A DNA stretch of 47,759 bases. Origin: Burkholderiales bacterium. Lineage in GTDB: Bacteria > Pseudomonadota > Gammaproteobacteria > Burkholderiales > Burkholderiaceae_C. Shown piece after piece: positions 7,696 to 15,250 of this stretch. The position numbers and the translations under genes were made by a program. How positions within the stretch are numbered: position 1 is the first letter of the stretch; the number at the start of each line of letters is the position of its first letter. The notes beneath the pieces were generated by a model that was not told the origin of the DNA, did not search any database, and saw only the letters and a program-made list of their open reading frames with translations. Where the stretch lies: contig JAGWTP010000016.1 in the NCBI GenBank assembly GCA_028868895.1, positions 1 through 47,759 on the forward strand, in the 5' to 3' direction.

Positions 7696-8820
7696 ATGAC
7701 CCACCGCAACACCCCGCCGTTTCGAGCCGACCATGTCGGCAGTTTCCTGCGCCCGAAGTTCCTGCTCGATGCGCGCGCGCAACGCGCCAACGGCGAGATC
7801 ACCGCCGAGCAGTTGCGCGTGGTCGAAGACCGGGCGATCGCCGAGATCGTCAAGTTCCAGCGCGATGTCGGGCTGCAAAGCATCACCGACGGCGAGTTCC
7901 GTCGCACCTACTTCCACATCGACTTTCTGGAGCAGCTCGGCGGCGTCAAGACCGACATCCCTGTCACCGTCGTCAAGCCCGACGGCACCGAGGAACTGGC
8001 GCCGCCGGTGATGCGCGTGACCGGCAAGGTGCGGCACGTCAAGGACATCCAGCGCGCCGACTTCGAGTACCTGAAGGGCCAGGTCGACGCGCTCGGCAAC
8101 GGGCTCACGCCGAAGGTCACGATCCCGTCACCGACGATGCTGCACTTTCGCGGCGGGCGCGCCGGCATCAGCCGCGAGCACTACCCCGAGCTCGAGCCCG
8201 CGTTCTACGACGACGTGGCGCAGGCCTATGGCGACGAGCTGCGCTCGCTCGCGGCGGCCGGCTGCACCTACGTGCAGATGGACGACACCAACATGGCCTA
8301 CCTGTGCGACGAGAAGATGCGCGAAGCCGCGCGCAGCCGCGGCGACGACCCGAACGAGCTGCCGCACCGCTACGCCAAGTTCATCAACAAGGTGGTCGCG
8401 CAAAAGCCCGCCGGCATGACGCTGGCGATGCACCTGTGCCGCGGCAACTTCAAGAGCACGCACGCGGCGGCCGGCAACTACGAGCCGGTGGCCGAGGCGC
8501 TGCTGGCCGAGATGAACCTGGACGCCTACTTCATGGAGTACGACGACGCGCGCTCCGGAGACTTCCGCCCGCTGCGCTTCCTGCCCAAAGGCAAGATCGT
8601 CGTGCTCGGCCTCGTGACCACCAAGTTCGGCGAGATGGAAAGCAAGGACGCGCTCAAGCGCCGCATCGACGAGGCCTCCAAGTTCGCACCGCTGGAGCAG
8701 CTGTGCCTGAGCCCGCAATGCGGCTTCTCGAGCACCGTGCACGGCAACAACATCGCGGTGCAGGCGCAGCGCGACAAGCTGCGCCTGGTGGTCGAGGTGG
8801 CGCAGGAGGTGTGGGGCTGA
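7696..8820 (+). CDS. MetE-core (cobalamin-independent methionine synthase-like) methyltransferase
   Basis: 374 residues; ATG at 7696 chosen because GGAGG lies at 7686-7690 and the family starts with an RADHVGSFLRP motif here. Corresponds to the C-terminal catalytic barrel of MetE only, like the YxjG/YxjH group. Probable zinc ligands are His246 and Cys248 (AMHLCRGN), Cys342 (LSPQCGF) and an acidic residue such as Glu281 (FMEYDD). Such stand-alone cores move methyl or alkyl groups to or from thiols using a zinc-activated thiolate. Substrate is unknown; homocysteine is the default guess. It ends convergently against the small gene at 8892, with a hairpin repeat between. Confidence 0.85.
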   Translation: MTHRNTPPFRADHVGSFLRPKFLLDARAQRANGEITAEQLRVVEDRAIAEIVKFQRDVGLQSITDGEFRRTYFHIDFLEQLGGVKTDIPVTVVKPDGTEELAPPVMRVTGKVRHVKDIQRADFEYLKGQVDALGNGLTPKVTIPSPTMLHFRGGRAGISREHYPELEPAFYDDVAQAYGDELRSLAAAGCTYVQMDDTNMAYLCDEKMREAARSRGDDPNELPHRYAKFINKVVAQKPAGMTLAMHLCRGNFKSTHAAAGNYEPVAEALLAEMNLDAYFMEYDDARSGDFRPLRFLPKGKIVVLGLVTTKFGEMESKDALKRRIDEASKFAPLEQLCLSPQCGFSSTVHGNNIAVQAQRDKLRLVVEVAQEVWG

Positions 8821-8840
8821 GGCGCGTGCCCGCGGGTGGA

Positions 8841-8891
8841 CTCAAGCCAATGTGGCTCGGCCACTTTGCTGTGCTTGACCCTTGGAGGCGG
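8841..8891. repeat. diverged single copy of the hairpin repeat, terminator-like
   Basis: Contains the hairpin GTGGC-tcg-GCCAC at 8852-8864, flanked by CTCAAGC before and CTTGACCC after. The same arrangement (CTCAAGC, GTGGC-ttt-GCCAC, TTGACC, then a GGGCGG stretch) forms the tandem units at 45100-45250. It lies between two convergent genes and could terminate transcription from both sides, though there is no T-run. Confidence 0.65.
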
Positions 8892-9182
8892 TCAGAACGC
8901 TACCGGCTGCTGGTCGGAGTCGGGCAGCGTCTGGCCCCTCAAGGCATCGCCGGCGGACGGGACCGACGGGTCCGAGCGGGGTGACGACGCGTCTGCCGGT
9001 GCGGCCCCCGGAACATCGGGCAGCTTCGCCGACATGACGGCCACGGGTGCATGCACCGCATGCGCCGACTTGTGATGCACCGCGTTGATGCCGAGCGCGG
9101 CCACGGCGGCCATCAGCACGGCAAGGGCCACGGTGGCCGGCCGGGAAACATGCGAACGGGCGGGTTTCGAAGGGGTACTCAT
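8892..9182 (-). CDS. small hypothetical membrane-anchored or secreted protein
   Basis: 96 residues. A basic N-terminus (SKPARSHVSRPA) is followed by one hydrophobic segment (TVALAVLMAAVAALGINAV, about 17-35) that can be a signal anchor or an uncleaved signal peptide. The remainder is low-complexity, rich in Ala, Pro, Ser and Asp. A Shine-Dalgarno-like AGGAGC lies close upstream of the ATG at 9182. No family is recognised. Convergent with the MetE-like gene; divergent from the tartrate dehydrogenase gene across 228 bp. Confidence 0.6.
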   Translation of the reverse strand: MSTPSKPARSHVSRPATVALAVLMAAVAALGINAVHHKSAHAVHAPVAVMSAKLPDVPGAAPADASSPRSDPSVPSAGDALRGQTLPDSDQQPVAF

Positions 9183-9410
9183 GGCGTTGCTCCTGGCTGA
9201 ACGGTCACGGTCGTGCGAACCCGCACATGCACCCGAACGTCGTCAGGGTGAGTGACTCGTGTGTGGCGACGGCCCGGTGCCGCCGCTTCGAGGAGGCCCG
9301 CCTCGCGCTGTCGGTGGGCTTCCTTATGATCAAAGATAGTTCACGCCTCGGAGCCCCGAAACCCCTCTCCCTAGATTGCAGCGCTCGCGGTCACGCGACG
9401 CAAACCCACC

Positions 9411-10493
9411 ATGAAGACCTATCGCATTGCATTGATCCCCGGCGACGGCATCGGCAAGGAAGTGATCCCCGCCGGCCGCGAGTTGCTCGAAGCGCTGGCC
9501 GCGGCGCACGGCGCGCTGCGCTTCGAGTTCGAGCGCTTCGACTGGGGCGGCGACCACTACCGCGCGCACGGCGCGATGATGCCGGCCGACGGCCTGGACG
9601 CGCTGCGGGCGATGGACGCGATCCTGTTCGGCTCGGCCGGCGACCCGCACATCCCCGACCACATCACGCTGTGGGGCCTGCGCCTGAAGATCTGCCAGGG
9701 CTTCGACCAGTACGCCAACGTGCGCCCGACCCGCATCCTGCCGGGCATCGACGGCCCGCTCAAGCGCTGCGGCCCGCTCGATCTGGACTGGGTCATCGTG
9801 CGCGAGAACTCCGAAGGCGAGTATTCGGGCGTGGGCGGGCGCGTGCACCCGGGCCAGCCGATCGAGGCCGCCACCGACGTGTCGATGATGACCCGCGCCG
9901 GCGTGCAGCGCATCATGCGGTTCGCGTTCGGGCTCGCCCAATCGCGGCCGCGCAAGCGGCTCACGGTCGTCACCAAGAGCAACGCGCAGCGCCACGCGAT
10001 GGTGATGTGGGACGAGATCGCGCTGCAGGTCGCGGCCGAGTTCCCCGACGTCGCCTGGGACAAGGAACTGGTCGACGCCTGCACCGCGCGCATGGTCAAC
10101 CGCCCGGCCACGCTCGACACGCTGGTAGCGACCAACCTGCACGCCGACATCCTCAGCGACCTGGCCGCCGCGCTCGCCGGCAGCCTGGGCATCGCGCCCA
10201 CCGCCAACCTCGACCCCGAGCGCCGCTACCCGTCGATGTTCGAGCCGATCCACGGCTCGGCGTTCGACATCATGGGCAAGGGCTGGGCCAATCCGATCGG
10301 CACCTTCTGGTCGATCGTGATGCTGCTCGAGCACCTCGGCGAGGCCCAGGCCGCGCAGCGCGTGATGCAGGCGATCGAGCACGTCACCGCCGACGCCGCG
10401 CTGCACACCCGCGACCTCGGCGGCACCGCCACCACCGAGCAGGTGACGCGCGCGGTGTGTGCGCGGGTCGGTGCGGCGGCGTTGGCGGGTTGA
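9411..10493 (+). CDS. ttuC: tartrate / D-malate dehydrogenase (IDH-IPMDH superfamily)
   Basis: 360 residues. IALIPGDGIGKEVIPAG opens the NAD-binding half as in isopropylmalate and tartrate dehydrogenases. VRENSEGEYSGVGGRVH carries the substrate loop of the TtuC/DmlA branch, TVVTKSNAQRHAMVMW contains the catalytic Lys, and TNLHADILSDLAAAL supplies the metal-binding Asp residues; EPIHGSAFDIMGKGWANP is the cofactor loop. Expected reaction: NAD- and divalent-metal-dependent oxidation of tartrate or oxidative decarboxylation of D-malate. No tartrate transporter or regulator adjoins it. The upstream 228 bp shows TAGATT at 9372-9377 as a possible -10. Its stop codon overlaps the ATG of an 18-codon frame derived from the repeat region behind it. 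Confidence 0.85.
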   Translation: MKTYRIALIPGDGIGKEVIPAGRELLEALAAAHGALRFEFERFDWGGDHYRAHGAMMPADGLDALRAMDAILFGSAGDPHIPDHITLWGLRLKICQGFDQYANVRPTRILPGIDGPLKRCGPLDLDWVIVRENSEGEYSGVGGRVHPGQPIEAATDVSMMTRAGVQRIMRFAFGLAQSRPRKRLTVVTKSNAQRHAMVMWDEIALQVAAEFPDVAWDKELVDACTARMVNRPATLDTLVATNLHADILSDLAAALAGSLGIAPTANLDPERRYPSMFEPIHGSAFDIMGKGWANPIGTFWSIVMLLEHLGEAQAAQRVMQAIEHVTADAALHTRDLGGTATTEQVTRAVCARVGAAALAG

Positions 10494-10722
10494 TGATCCT
10501 GATGCAGCGCACGCTGGAGCGCTTCGTTCGGGCGGGGGGTGGCGGGTGATGCCTCCTTTTGCCGCCAAGGCACAAAGACGCAACGGAAGCAAGGAAGAGC
10601 AACGCTTCTTGGCGGCGTTTGTTTGTCTTCGCTCTTGTTGCTGTGCCTCGATCTCTTGGCGCCTTCGTGCCTTGGCGGCAAAAGACCGCGCCCGCCCTCC
10701 ACCCTGCAGCGGCGCTCTCATG
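10493..10722 (+). other. duplicated livH-end / repeat / livM-start junction
   Basis: Read on plus, 10493-10556 aligns gap-free with the last 64 bp of the livH region (5268 down to 5205): 52 of 64 positions agree by eye, with the stretch CGGGCGGGGGGTGGC identical. In the livH frame it would read MILMQRTLERFVRAGGGG and stop, against VILTLRPQGLFARAGGGR in livH. The 129-bp palindrome follows. Then ACCGCG, CCACCCTGCA and GCTCTCATGACCG (ending near 10727) match the sequence leading into the livM start codon. After that the similarity fades. Either a livH-livM fossil or a mobile element larger than its palindrome. Confidence 0.75.
10556..10684. repeat. 129-bp palindromic intergenic element, copy B
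   Basis: Begins CTTTTGCCGCCAAGGCAC and ends GTGCCTTGGCGGCAAAAG, so the outer arms (about 26 nt) are inverted repeats. It aligns with the reverse complement of copy A (5077-5205) over its whole length with no gap, including the non-palindromic centre (shared AGCAACG and GGCG landmarks). It is oriented opposite to copy A and lies between the tartrate dehydrogenase gene and the FAD enzyme gene. Confidence 0.88.
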
Positions 10723-10778
10723 ACCGTCGCGGCGCGTCACCGCCGCATGATCGGCACCACCCACAACGACAATCGCGC

Positions 10779-10898
10779 ATGCCCGACATCCTGTTCAGCC
10801 ATCAAGACGACCTCGACCCCGCGCTGCGAGCGCCTGCGGGCGCCTGCCCGATGCATGCGGATCGCGCGCAGGCCGCAACGAAAGCCGTGACCCCATGA
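10779..10898 (+). CDS. possible 39-residue upstream peptide coupled to the FAD enzyme
   Basis: A short frame, ATG at 10779, beginning MPDILFSHQDDLDPALR, whose TGA overlaps the ATG of the FAD enzyme as ATGA at 10895-10898. The overlap suggests translational coupling. There is no clear Shine-Dalgarno, no homology I recognise and no hydrophobic segment. It contains one Cys (GACPMH) and could equally be a chance frame. Listed because of the exact overlap. Confidence 0.25.
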   Translation: MPDILFSHQDDLDPALRAPAGACPMHADRAQAATKAVTP

Positions 10899-12106
10899 CC
10901 GACGCCATCGTCATCGTCGGCGGCGGCCATGCCGGCGCGCAGTTGTGTGCCGGCCTCGCGGCGGCCGGGCTGGGCGCGCGCGTGCACCTGGTGTGCGCCG
11001 AGGCCGAGCTGCCGTACCAGCGCCCGCCGCTGTCCAAGTCGTTCCTGAAGAGCGCGCAGGAGGTCATTCAACCGCACCGCGCGCCGGCCTGGTACGCCGA
11101 GGCCGGCATCACGCTGCACCGCGCCGACCCGGCGGTTGCGATCGATCGTGCGCGCCGTGTGCTGCGCCTGCGCTCGGGTCGCGAGCTCGGCTACGAGCGG
11201 CTCGTGCTGGCCACCGGTGGGCGCGCGCGCGGTCTGGCGCATGTGCCCGATGGGCTCGTGAACGTCGCGGCGCTGCGCGGTGCCGCCGATGCGCTGCGGC
11301 TGCGCGCGCTGCTCGATGCGGCGCAGCGGGTCACCGTGCTCGGCGGCGGCTTCATCGGCCTGGAGGTCGCGGCCACCGCGCGCGTGCTCGGCAAGGCGGT
11401 GACGGTGCTGGAGGCCGCCCCCCGGCTGCTGACGCGCTCGGTCTCGCCCGAGCTGGCCGAGCACGTGCTGCAGGTGCACCGCGCGAGCGGCATCGACGTG
11501 CGCCTGGGCGTGGCCGCGGGCGGCTTCGAGGTCGAAGGCGATCGGCTCGCGGCGCTCACGGTCGATGGCCGGCGCGAGCCGGTCGAGCTGCTGGTGCTGG
11601 GCATCGGCGCCGCGCCCGAGCACGCGCTGGCCAGCGATGCCGGACTGGACTGCGACAACGGCATCGCCGTCGACGCCTGCCTGCGCAGCAGCGACCCCGC
11701 GATCCTCGCGCTCGGCGACTGCGCCAGCGTGGCCCAGGCGTCGGGCGGGCGGCGGCTGCGGCTCGAATCGGTGCAGAACGCCAACGACCAGGCCCGCACC
11801 GCGCTGGCCACGCTGCTCGGCCGCGAAGAACCCTACGCGGCGCTGCCGTGGTTCTGGTCCGAGCAAGGTGCGCTGCGCCTGCAGATGGCGGGCCTGATGC
11901 CGGCCGACGGCTCGCGCCATCGCCGCCCGGGCGCCACCGCGGCGAGCTTCTCGGTCCTGCACTACGTCGGCGCGCAACTGGTGTGCGTGGAGAGCGTCAA
12001 CGCGCCGCTCGATCACCTGGCCGCGCGCAAGCTGCTGGAAGCGGGGCGCAGCCCGGCGCCGGCGGTCGCGTGCGACCCCAACACGGCGCTGAAGACGCTG
12101 CTCTGA
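10895..12106 (+). CDS. FAD-dependent NAD(P)H:ferredoxin/rubredoxin reductase-like protein
   Basis: 403 residues, class of ring-hydroxylating oxygenase and P450 reductases. The FAD dinucleotide fold is IVIVGGGHAGAQLCAGL (about 5-21), followed by PYQRPPLSKSFL, a hallmark of this subfamily. The NAD fold is VTVLGGGFIGLEVAATA. The second FAD motif is ILALGDCASV, and WFWSEQ is the typical C-terminal segment near the flavin. It normally passes electrons to a small [2Fe-2S] ferredoxin or rubredoxin serving an oxygenase, but no ferredoxin or oxygenase gene is adjacent here. The gene is convergent with marR, 7 bp apart. Confidence 0.88.
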   Translation: MTDAIVIVGGGHAGAQLCAGLAAAGLGARVHLVCAEAELPYQRPPLSKSFLKSAQEVIQPHRAPAWYAEAGITLHRADPAVAIDRARRVLRLRSGRELGYERLVLATGGRARGLAHVPDGLVNVAALRGAADALRLRALLDAAQRVTVLGGGFIGLEVAATARVLGKAVTVLEAAPRLLTRSVSPELAEHVLQVHRASGIDVRLGVAAGGFEVEGDRLAALTVDGRREPVELLVLGIGAAPEHALASDAGLDCDNGIAVDACLRSSDPAILALGDCASVAQASGGRRLRLESVQNANDQARTALATLLGREEPYAALPWFWSEQGALRLQMAGLMPADGSRHRRPGATAASFSVLHYVGAQLVCVESVNAPLDHLAARKLLEAGRSPAPAVACDPNTALKTLL

Positions 12107-12113
12107 CGCTGAG

Positions 12114-12608
12114 TTACCGCGCCCGGGCCGGCGCGCCCGCCGCGACCTTCATCAGCAGCTCGATCAGCAGCGCGCGCTCGGCGGCCGACAGCCTCTGCAG
12201 CGCCGGCGCTTCCATCGTCGCGGCGATCTTCTCGCAGCGGCGCACCAGCTCGCGGCCGGCGGCGGTGAGGTGGATGTGCATCGCGCGCCGGTCGCGCGTG
12301 CCGCGCACACGTTCGACCCAGCCGCGCTCGACCATGCGGTCGAGCGTGACGGCCAGGTTCGGCGCCGACAGGTCGAGCGTGGCGCCGAGCTGCTTCTGGT
12401 TGACCTCGGGGTTGGCGGCCACCAGCATCAGCACCGAGAACTCGACCACCTTCAGGTCGAGCGGCGCGAAGTGGTGCGCGAACACGCGCCGCAGCGCGAT
12501 CGCCGCGCGGCTCGCGGCATAGCCCACGAGATGGGTCAGGCGCGACTGGTCGAGCGCTCCGGTGGCTGGCTTGGCAACCGGCTTGGCAGCCGGCCTGGCG
12601 GTCGTCAT
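12114..12608 (-). CDS. MarR family transcriptional regulator
   Basis: 164 residues from the ATG at 12608. A basic, Ala/Pro/Lys-rich leader (TTARPAAKPVAKPATG) precedes the MarR fold: dimer helix, then the winged helix-turn-helix NQKQLGATLDLSAPNLAVTLDRMVERGWVERVRGTRDRRAMHI, where DRRA is the wing motif. It overlaps the livF stop by 4 bp (ATGA), so it is the last gene of the long operon that starts with the enoyl-CoA hydratase. MarR proteins of hydroxycinnamate clusters (CouR, FerR, HcaR) are repressors released by the CoA thioester. By context this is likely the same, probably acting on the 21.55-21.73 kb promoter region. Confidence 0.88.
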   Translation of the reverse strand: MTTARPAAKPVAKPATGALDQSRLTHLVGYAASRAAIALRRVFAHHFAPLDLKVVEFSVLMLVAANPEVNQKQLGATLDLSAPNLAVTLDRMVERGWVERVRGTRDRRAMHIHLTAAGRELVRRCEKIAATMEAPALQRLSAAERALLIELLMKVAAGAPARAR

Positions 12609-13342
12609 CGCTCGGCCGCGCTGTTGCGGGCGACCCCGAGGTAGGTGTCGATCACGCGCGGGTCCTGTGCCAGTTCGCGCGCCGGGCCCTCGAGCGCGAT
12701 CTCGCCCATCTCGAGCACATAGCCGTGGTCGGCCACTTCGAGCGCGGCACGCGCGTTCTGCTCGACCAGCAGGATCGTCACACCGGTGGCGCGCAGGCCG
12801 TCGATGGTGCGGAAGATCTCCTTCACCACCAGCGGCGCCAGCCCCAGGCTGGGTTCGTCGAGCATCAGCAGCGCCGGCCGGCTCATCAGCGCGCGGCCGA
12901 TCGCGAGCATCTGGCGCTCGCCGCCCGAGAGCGTGCCGGCGAGCTGCGCGCGCCGCTCCTGCAGCCGTGGAAAGAGCGCGTAGACCTGCTCCAGCGCGGC
13001 GCGGCTGTCGCGCTGGCCCAGGCGCACCTGGCGGTACGCGCCCAGGCGCAGGTTGTCCTCGACCGCCATCGTGCCGAACAGCGCGCGCGTCTCGGGCACC
13101 AGCGCGATGCCCAGCATCACGCGCTCTTCGAGCGTCTCGCGCGCGATCGGGCGGCCGCGGTAGTCGATCGCGCCGCGCGAGGGCAGCACGCCCATCAGCG
13201 CGTTCAGCAGCGTCGACTTGCCGGCGCCGTTCGGGCCGATCACGGTGACCACGCTGCCGGCCTTCGCGTGCAGGTTCAAGCCGTGCAACACCTCGGCGCG
13301 GCCGTAGCCGGCGTGCAGGTCTTTGACGTCGAGGAGGGTCAT
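12605..13342 (-). CDS. livF: HAAT-family ABC transporter ATP-binding protein LivF (system 2)
   Basis: 245 residues from the ATG at 13342. Walker A GPNGAGKST at about 35-43, the LivF-type PETRALFGTMAVEDNL, signature LSGGERQ, Walker B LLMLDEPSLGLAP and VEQNARAALE. ATPase of the second importer, which belongs to the CoA-ligase operon. It is separated from the livM-livG fusion by 143 bp, almost entirely occupied by repeat copy C. It overlaps marR by 4 bp. The frame is open upstream through the repeat, but family alignment supports 13342. Confidence 0.92.
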   Translation of the reverse strand: MTLLDVKDLHAGYGRAEVLHGLNLHAKAGSVVTVIGPNGAGKSTLLNALMGVLPSRGAIDYRGRPIARETLEERVMLGIALVPETRALFGTMAVEDNLRLGAYRQVRLGQRDSRAALEQVYALFPRLQERRAQLAGTLSGGERQMLAIGRALMSRPALLMLDEPSLGLAPLVVKEIFRTIDGLRATGVTILLVEQNARAALEVADHGYVLEMGEIALEGPARELAQDPRVIDTYLGVARNSAAER

Positions 13343-13367
13343 GACGTCTCGGTGGTGTGCGCGGCGC

Positions 13368-13458
13368 CTTCGCCACAAAGGCACAAAGGCGCAAAGGAAA
13401 TCAGACGAAAACCTGGCCTTCGCATTTCTTGGCGCCTTTGTGCCTTGGTGGCCAGAAG
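13368..13458. repeat. palindromic intergenic element, shorter copy C (about 91 bp)
   Basis: Arms CTTCGCCACAAAGGCACAAA (from 13368) and the inverted TTTGTGCCTTGGTGGCC (13437-13453) ending near 13458. Compared with the 129-bp copies the centre is about 38 bp shorter. After the right arm the sequence GAGCACTCATGACCG (13470-13484) resembles the flank found at the livM start and after copy B. It lies between livMG and livF of ABC system 2. Confidence 0.85.
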
Positions 13459-13485
13459 AGGGGACGCGCGAGCACTCATGACCGA

Positions 13486-15246
13486 TCAATGCTCCGTACC
13501 CAGGTACGCCGCGCGCACCGCCGGGCTCGCCTGCACTTCTTCGCGGGTGCCTTCGAGCAGCCGGGTGCCGAACTCCATCACGACGATGCGGTCGACCAGG
13601 CCCATCACCAGGTCCATGTCGTGCTCGACGAGCAGGATGCTCAGGCCCTCGTCGCGCAACTGGCGCAGCACATCGGCGAGCGCCTGCTTTTCTTTCAGGC
13701 GCAAGCCCGCGGCGGGCTCGTCGAGCAGCAGCAGCGTCGGGTCGGCGCACAGGGCACGGGCGATCTCCATCAGCCGCTGCGGGCCGAGCGCGAGGTTGCC
13801 GGCGGGCTCGTGCATGCGCTCGGCCATGCCGATGCGGCGCAGCTGTGCCTCGGCTTCCCTGAACAACCGGCGTTCCTCGGCGCGGTCAAGGCGCAGCATC
13901 GCCGCGGCCACGCCGCACCCGCCGCGCAGGTGGCCACCCAGCGCGACGTTGTCGAGCACCGTCATGCCGGCGATCATCTTCACGTGCTGGAACGTGCGCG
14001 CCACGCCGCGCCGGGCGATCTCGCGCGAGGCCAGGCCGTCGATGCGCTCGCCGCGCAGCCGCACCGCGCCGCCGCTGGCCGGCAGCACGCCGGTGACGAG
14101 GTTGAACAGGGTCGACTTGCCGGCGCCGTTCGGCCCGATCAGGCCGAGGATCTCGCCGGCGCGAACCTGGAAGCTCACGTCCTTGACGGCGACCAGCCCG
14201 CCGAACTCCTTGCGCACCGCGGCCACGTCGAGCACGACCTCGCCGTGCGGCGCGCGCGCGCGCCCGGGCAGCGCGGCCGCATCGGCCCAATCGACCCGGC
14301 GCTGCAGGCGCGGCAGGCGCGCCTCGATGAACGCCCACAGGCCGTCGCGCGCGTACTGCAGCACCAGCACGAGCACGATGCCGAACACGATGACCTCGTA
14401 GTTGCCGCTGCCGCCGAGCAGCCGCGGCAGCCAGACCTGCAACTGGTCTTTCAGGATCACGACGACGCCGGCGCCCATCAGCGCGCCCCACACGTGGCCG
14501 ACGCCACCGAGCACGGCCATGAACAGGTACTCGATGCCCATGTTCAGGCCGAACGGCGACGGGTTCACGGTGCGCTGGAAGTGCGCGAACAGCCAGCCCG
14601 AGATGCTCGCCAGCAAGGCCGCGAGCACGAACGCGGTGACCTTGGTGCGAAAGGTGTCCACGCCCATCGCCTCGGCCAGCGTCGTGCCGCCCTTGACCGC
14701 GCGCATCGCGCGCCCGGTGCGCGAGTCGAGCAGGTTCGACGCGGCGAGCGCGGCCAGCACCACGATCGCCCACAGCAGGTAGTAGAAGCTGCGCCCGGTG
14801 TTGAGCTCGATGCCGAAGAAGCGCAGCGCCGGCACGCCCAGCAGGCCGTCGTACTTGCCCAGGCCGTCGACGTTGCCGAGCAGGTAGTACAGGCTCAGGC
14901 CCCACGCGATCGTCGCCAGCGGCAGGTAGTGGCCGGACATGCGCAACGTGATCCAGCCCAGGATCAGGGCCGCGACGAAGGTCAGCGCCAGGCCGATCCA
15001 CACCGTGAGCCACGGCGAGACGCCCTGGGTGAGCGTCAGGTACGCCGCGGTGTAGGCGCCCAGCCCGACGAACGCCGCCTGGCCGAACGAGGTCAGCCCG
15101 GCCACGCCGGTGAGCAGCACCAGGCCGATCACGACCAGCGTGTACAGGCCGATGTAGTTGGCCTGCGTGATCCAGAACTCCGGCACCGGCAGCTGCGGCA
15201 GCAGCGCCAGACCGATGACGAAGGCGATCAGGAACCACCGTCTCAT
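13486..15246 (-). CDS. fused LivM-LivG: ABC permease plus ATP-binding protein (system 2)
   Basis: 586 residues. Residues about 1-310 are a LivM permease (LTGVAGLTSFGQAAFVGLGAY; loop RTGRAMRAVKGGTTLAEAMGVD). After a linker (about 310-335) a complete LivG ATPase follows: Walker A IGPNGAGKST near 370, ARTFQHVKMIAGMTVLDN, relaxed signature LALGPQRLMEIARAL, Walker B LLLLDEP and EHDMDLVMGL. The reading frame is continuous with no sign of a sequencing join. Fusions of this kind are known in the family. The gene starts 4 bp after livH stops. Inner membrane, ATPase facing the cytoplasm. Confidence 0.92.
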   Translation of the reverse strand: MRRWFLIAFVIGLALLPQLPVPEFWITQANYIGLYTLVVIGLVLLTGVAGLTSFGQAAFVGLGAYTAAYLTLTQGVSPWLTVWIGLALTFVAALILGWITLRMSGHYLPLATIAWGLSLYYLLGNVDGLGKYDGLLGVPALRFFGIELNTGRSFYYLLWAIVVLAALAASNLLDSRTGRAMRAVKGGTTLAEAMGVDTFRTKVTAFVLAALLASISGWLFAHFQRTVNPSPFGLNMGIEYLFMAVLGGVGHVWGALMGAGVVVILKDQLQVWLPRLLGGSGNYEVIVFGIVLVLVLQYARDGLWAFIEARLPRLQRRVDWADAAALPGRARAPHGEVVLDVAAVRKEFGGLVAVKDVSFQVRAGEILGLIGPNGAGKSTLFNLVTGVLPASGGAVRLRGERIDGLASREIARRGVARTFQHVKMIAGMTVLDNVALGGHLRGGCGVAAAMLRLDRAEERRLFREAEAQLRRIGMAERMHEPAGNLALGPQRLMEIARALCADPTLLLLDEPAAGLRLKEKQALADVLRQLRDEGLSILLVEHDMDLVMGLVDRIVVMEFGTRLLEGTREEVQASPAVRAAYLGTEH

Positions 15247-15250
15247 GGCG

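Noticed and set aside
5077-13458. The repeats as a CRISPR array
   Set aside because: Copies are kilobases apart, long, internally palindromic and without regular spacers.
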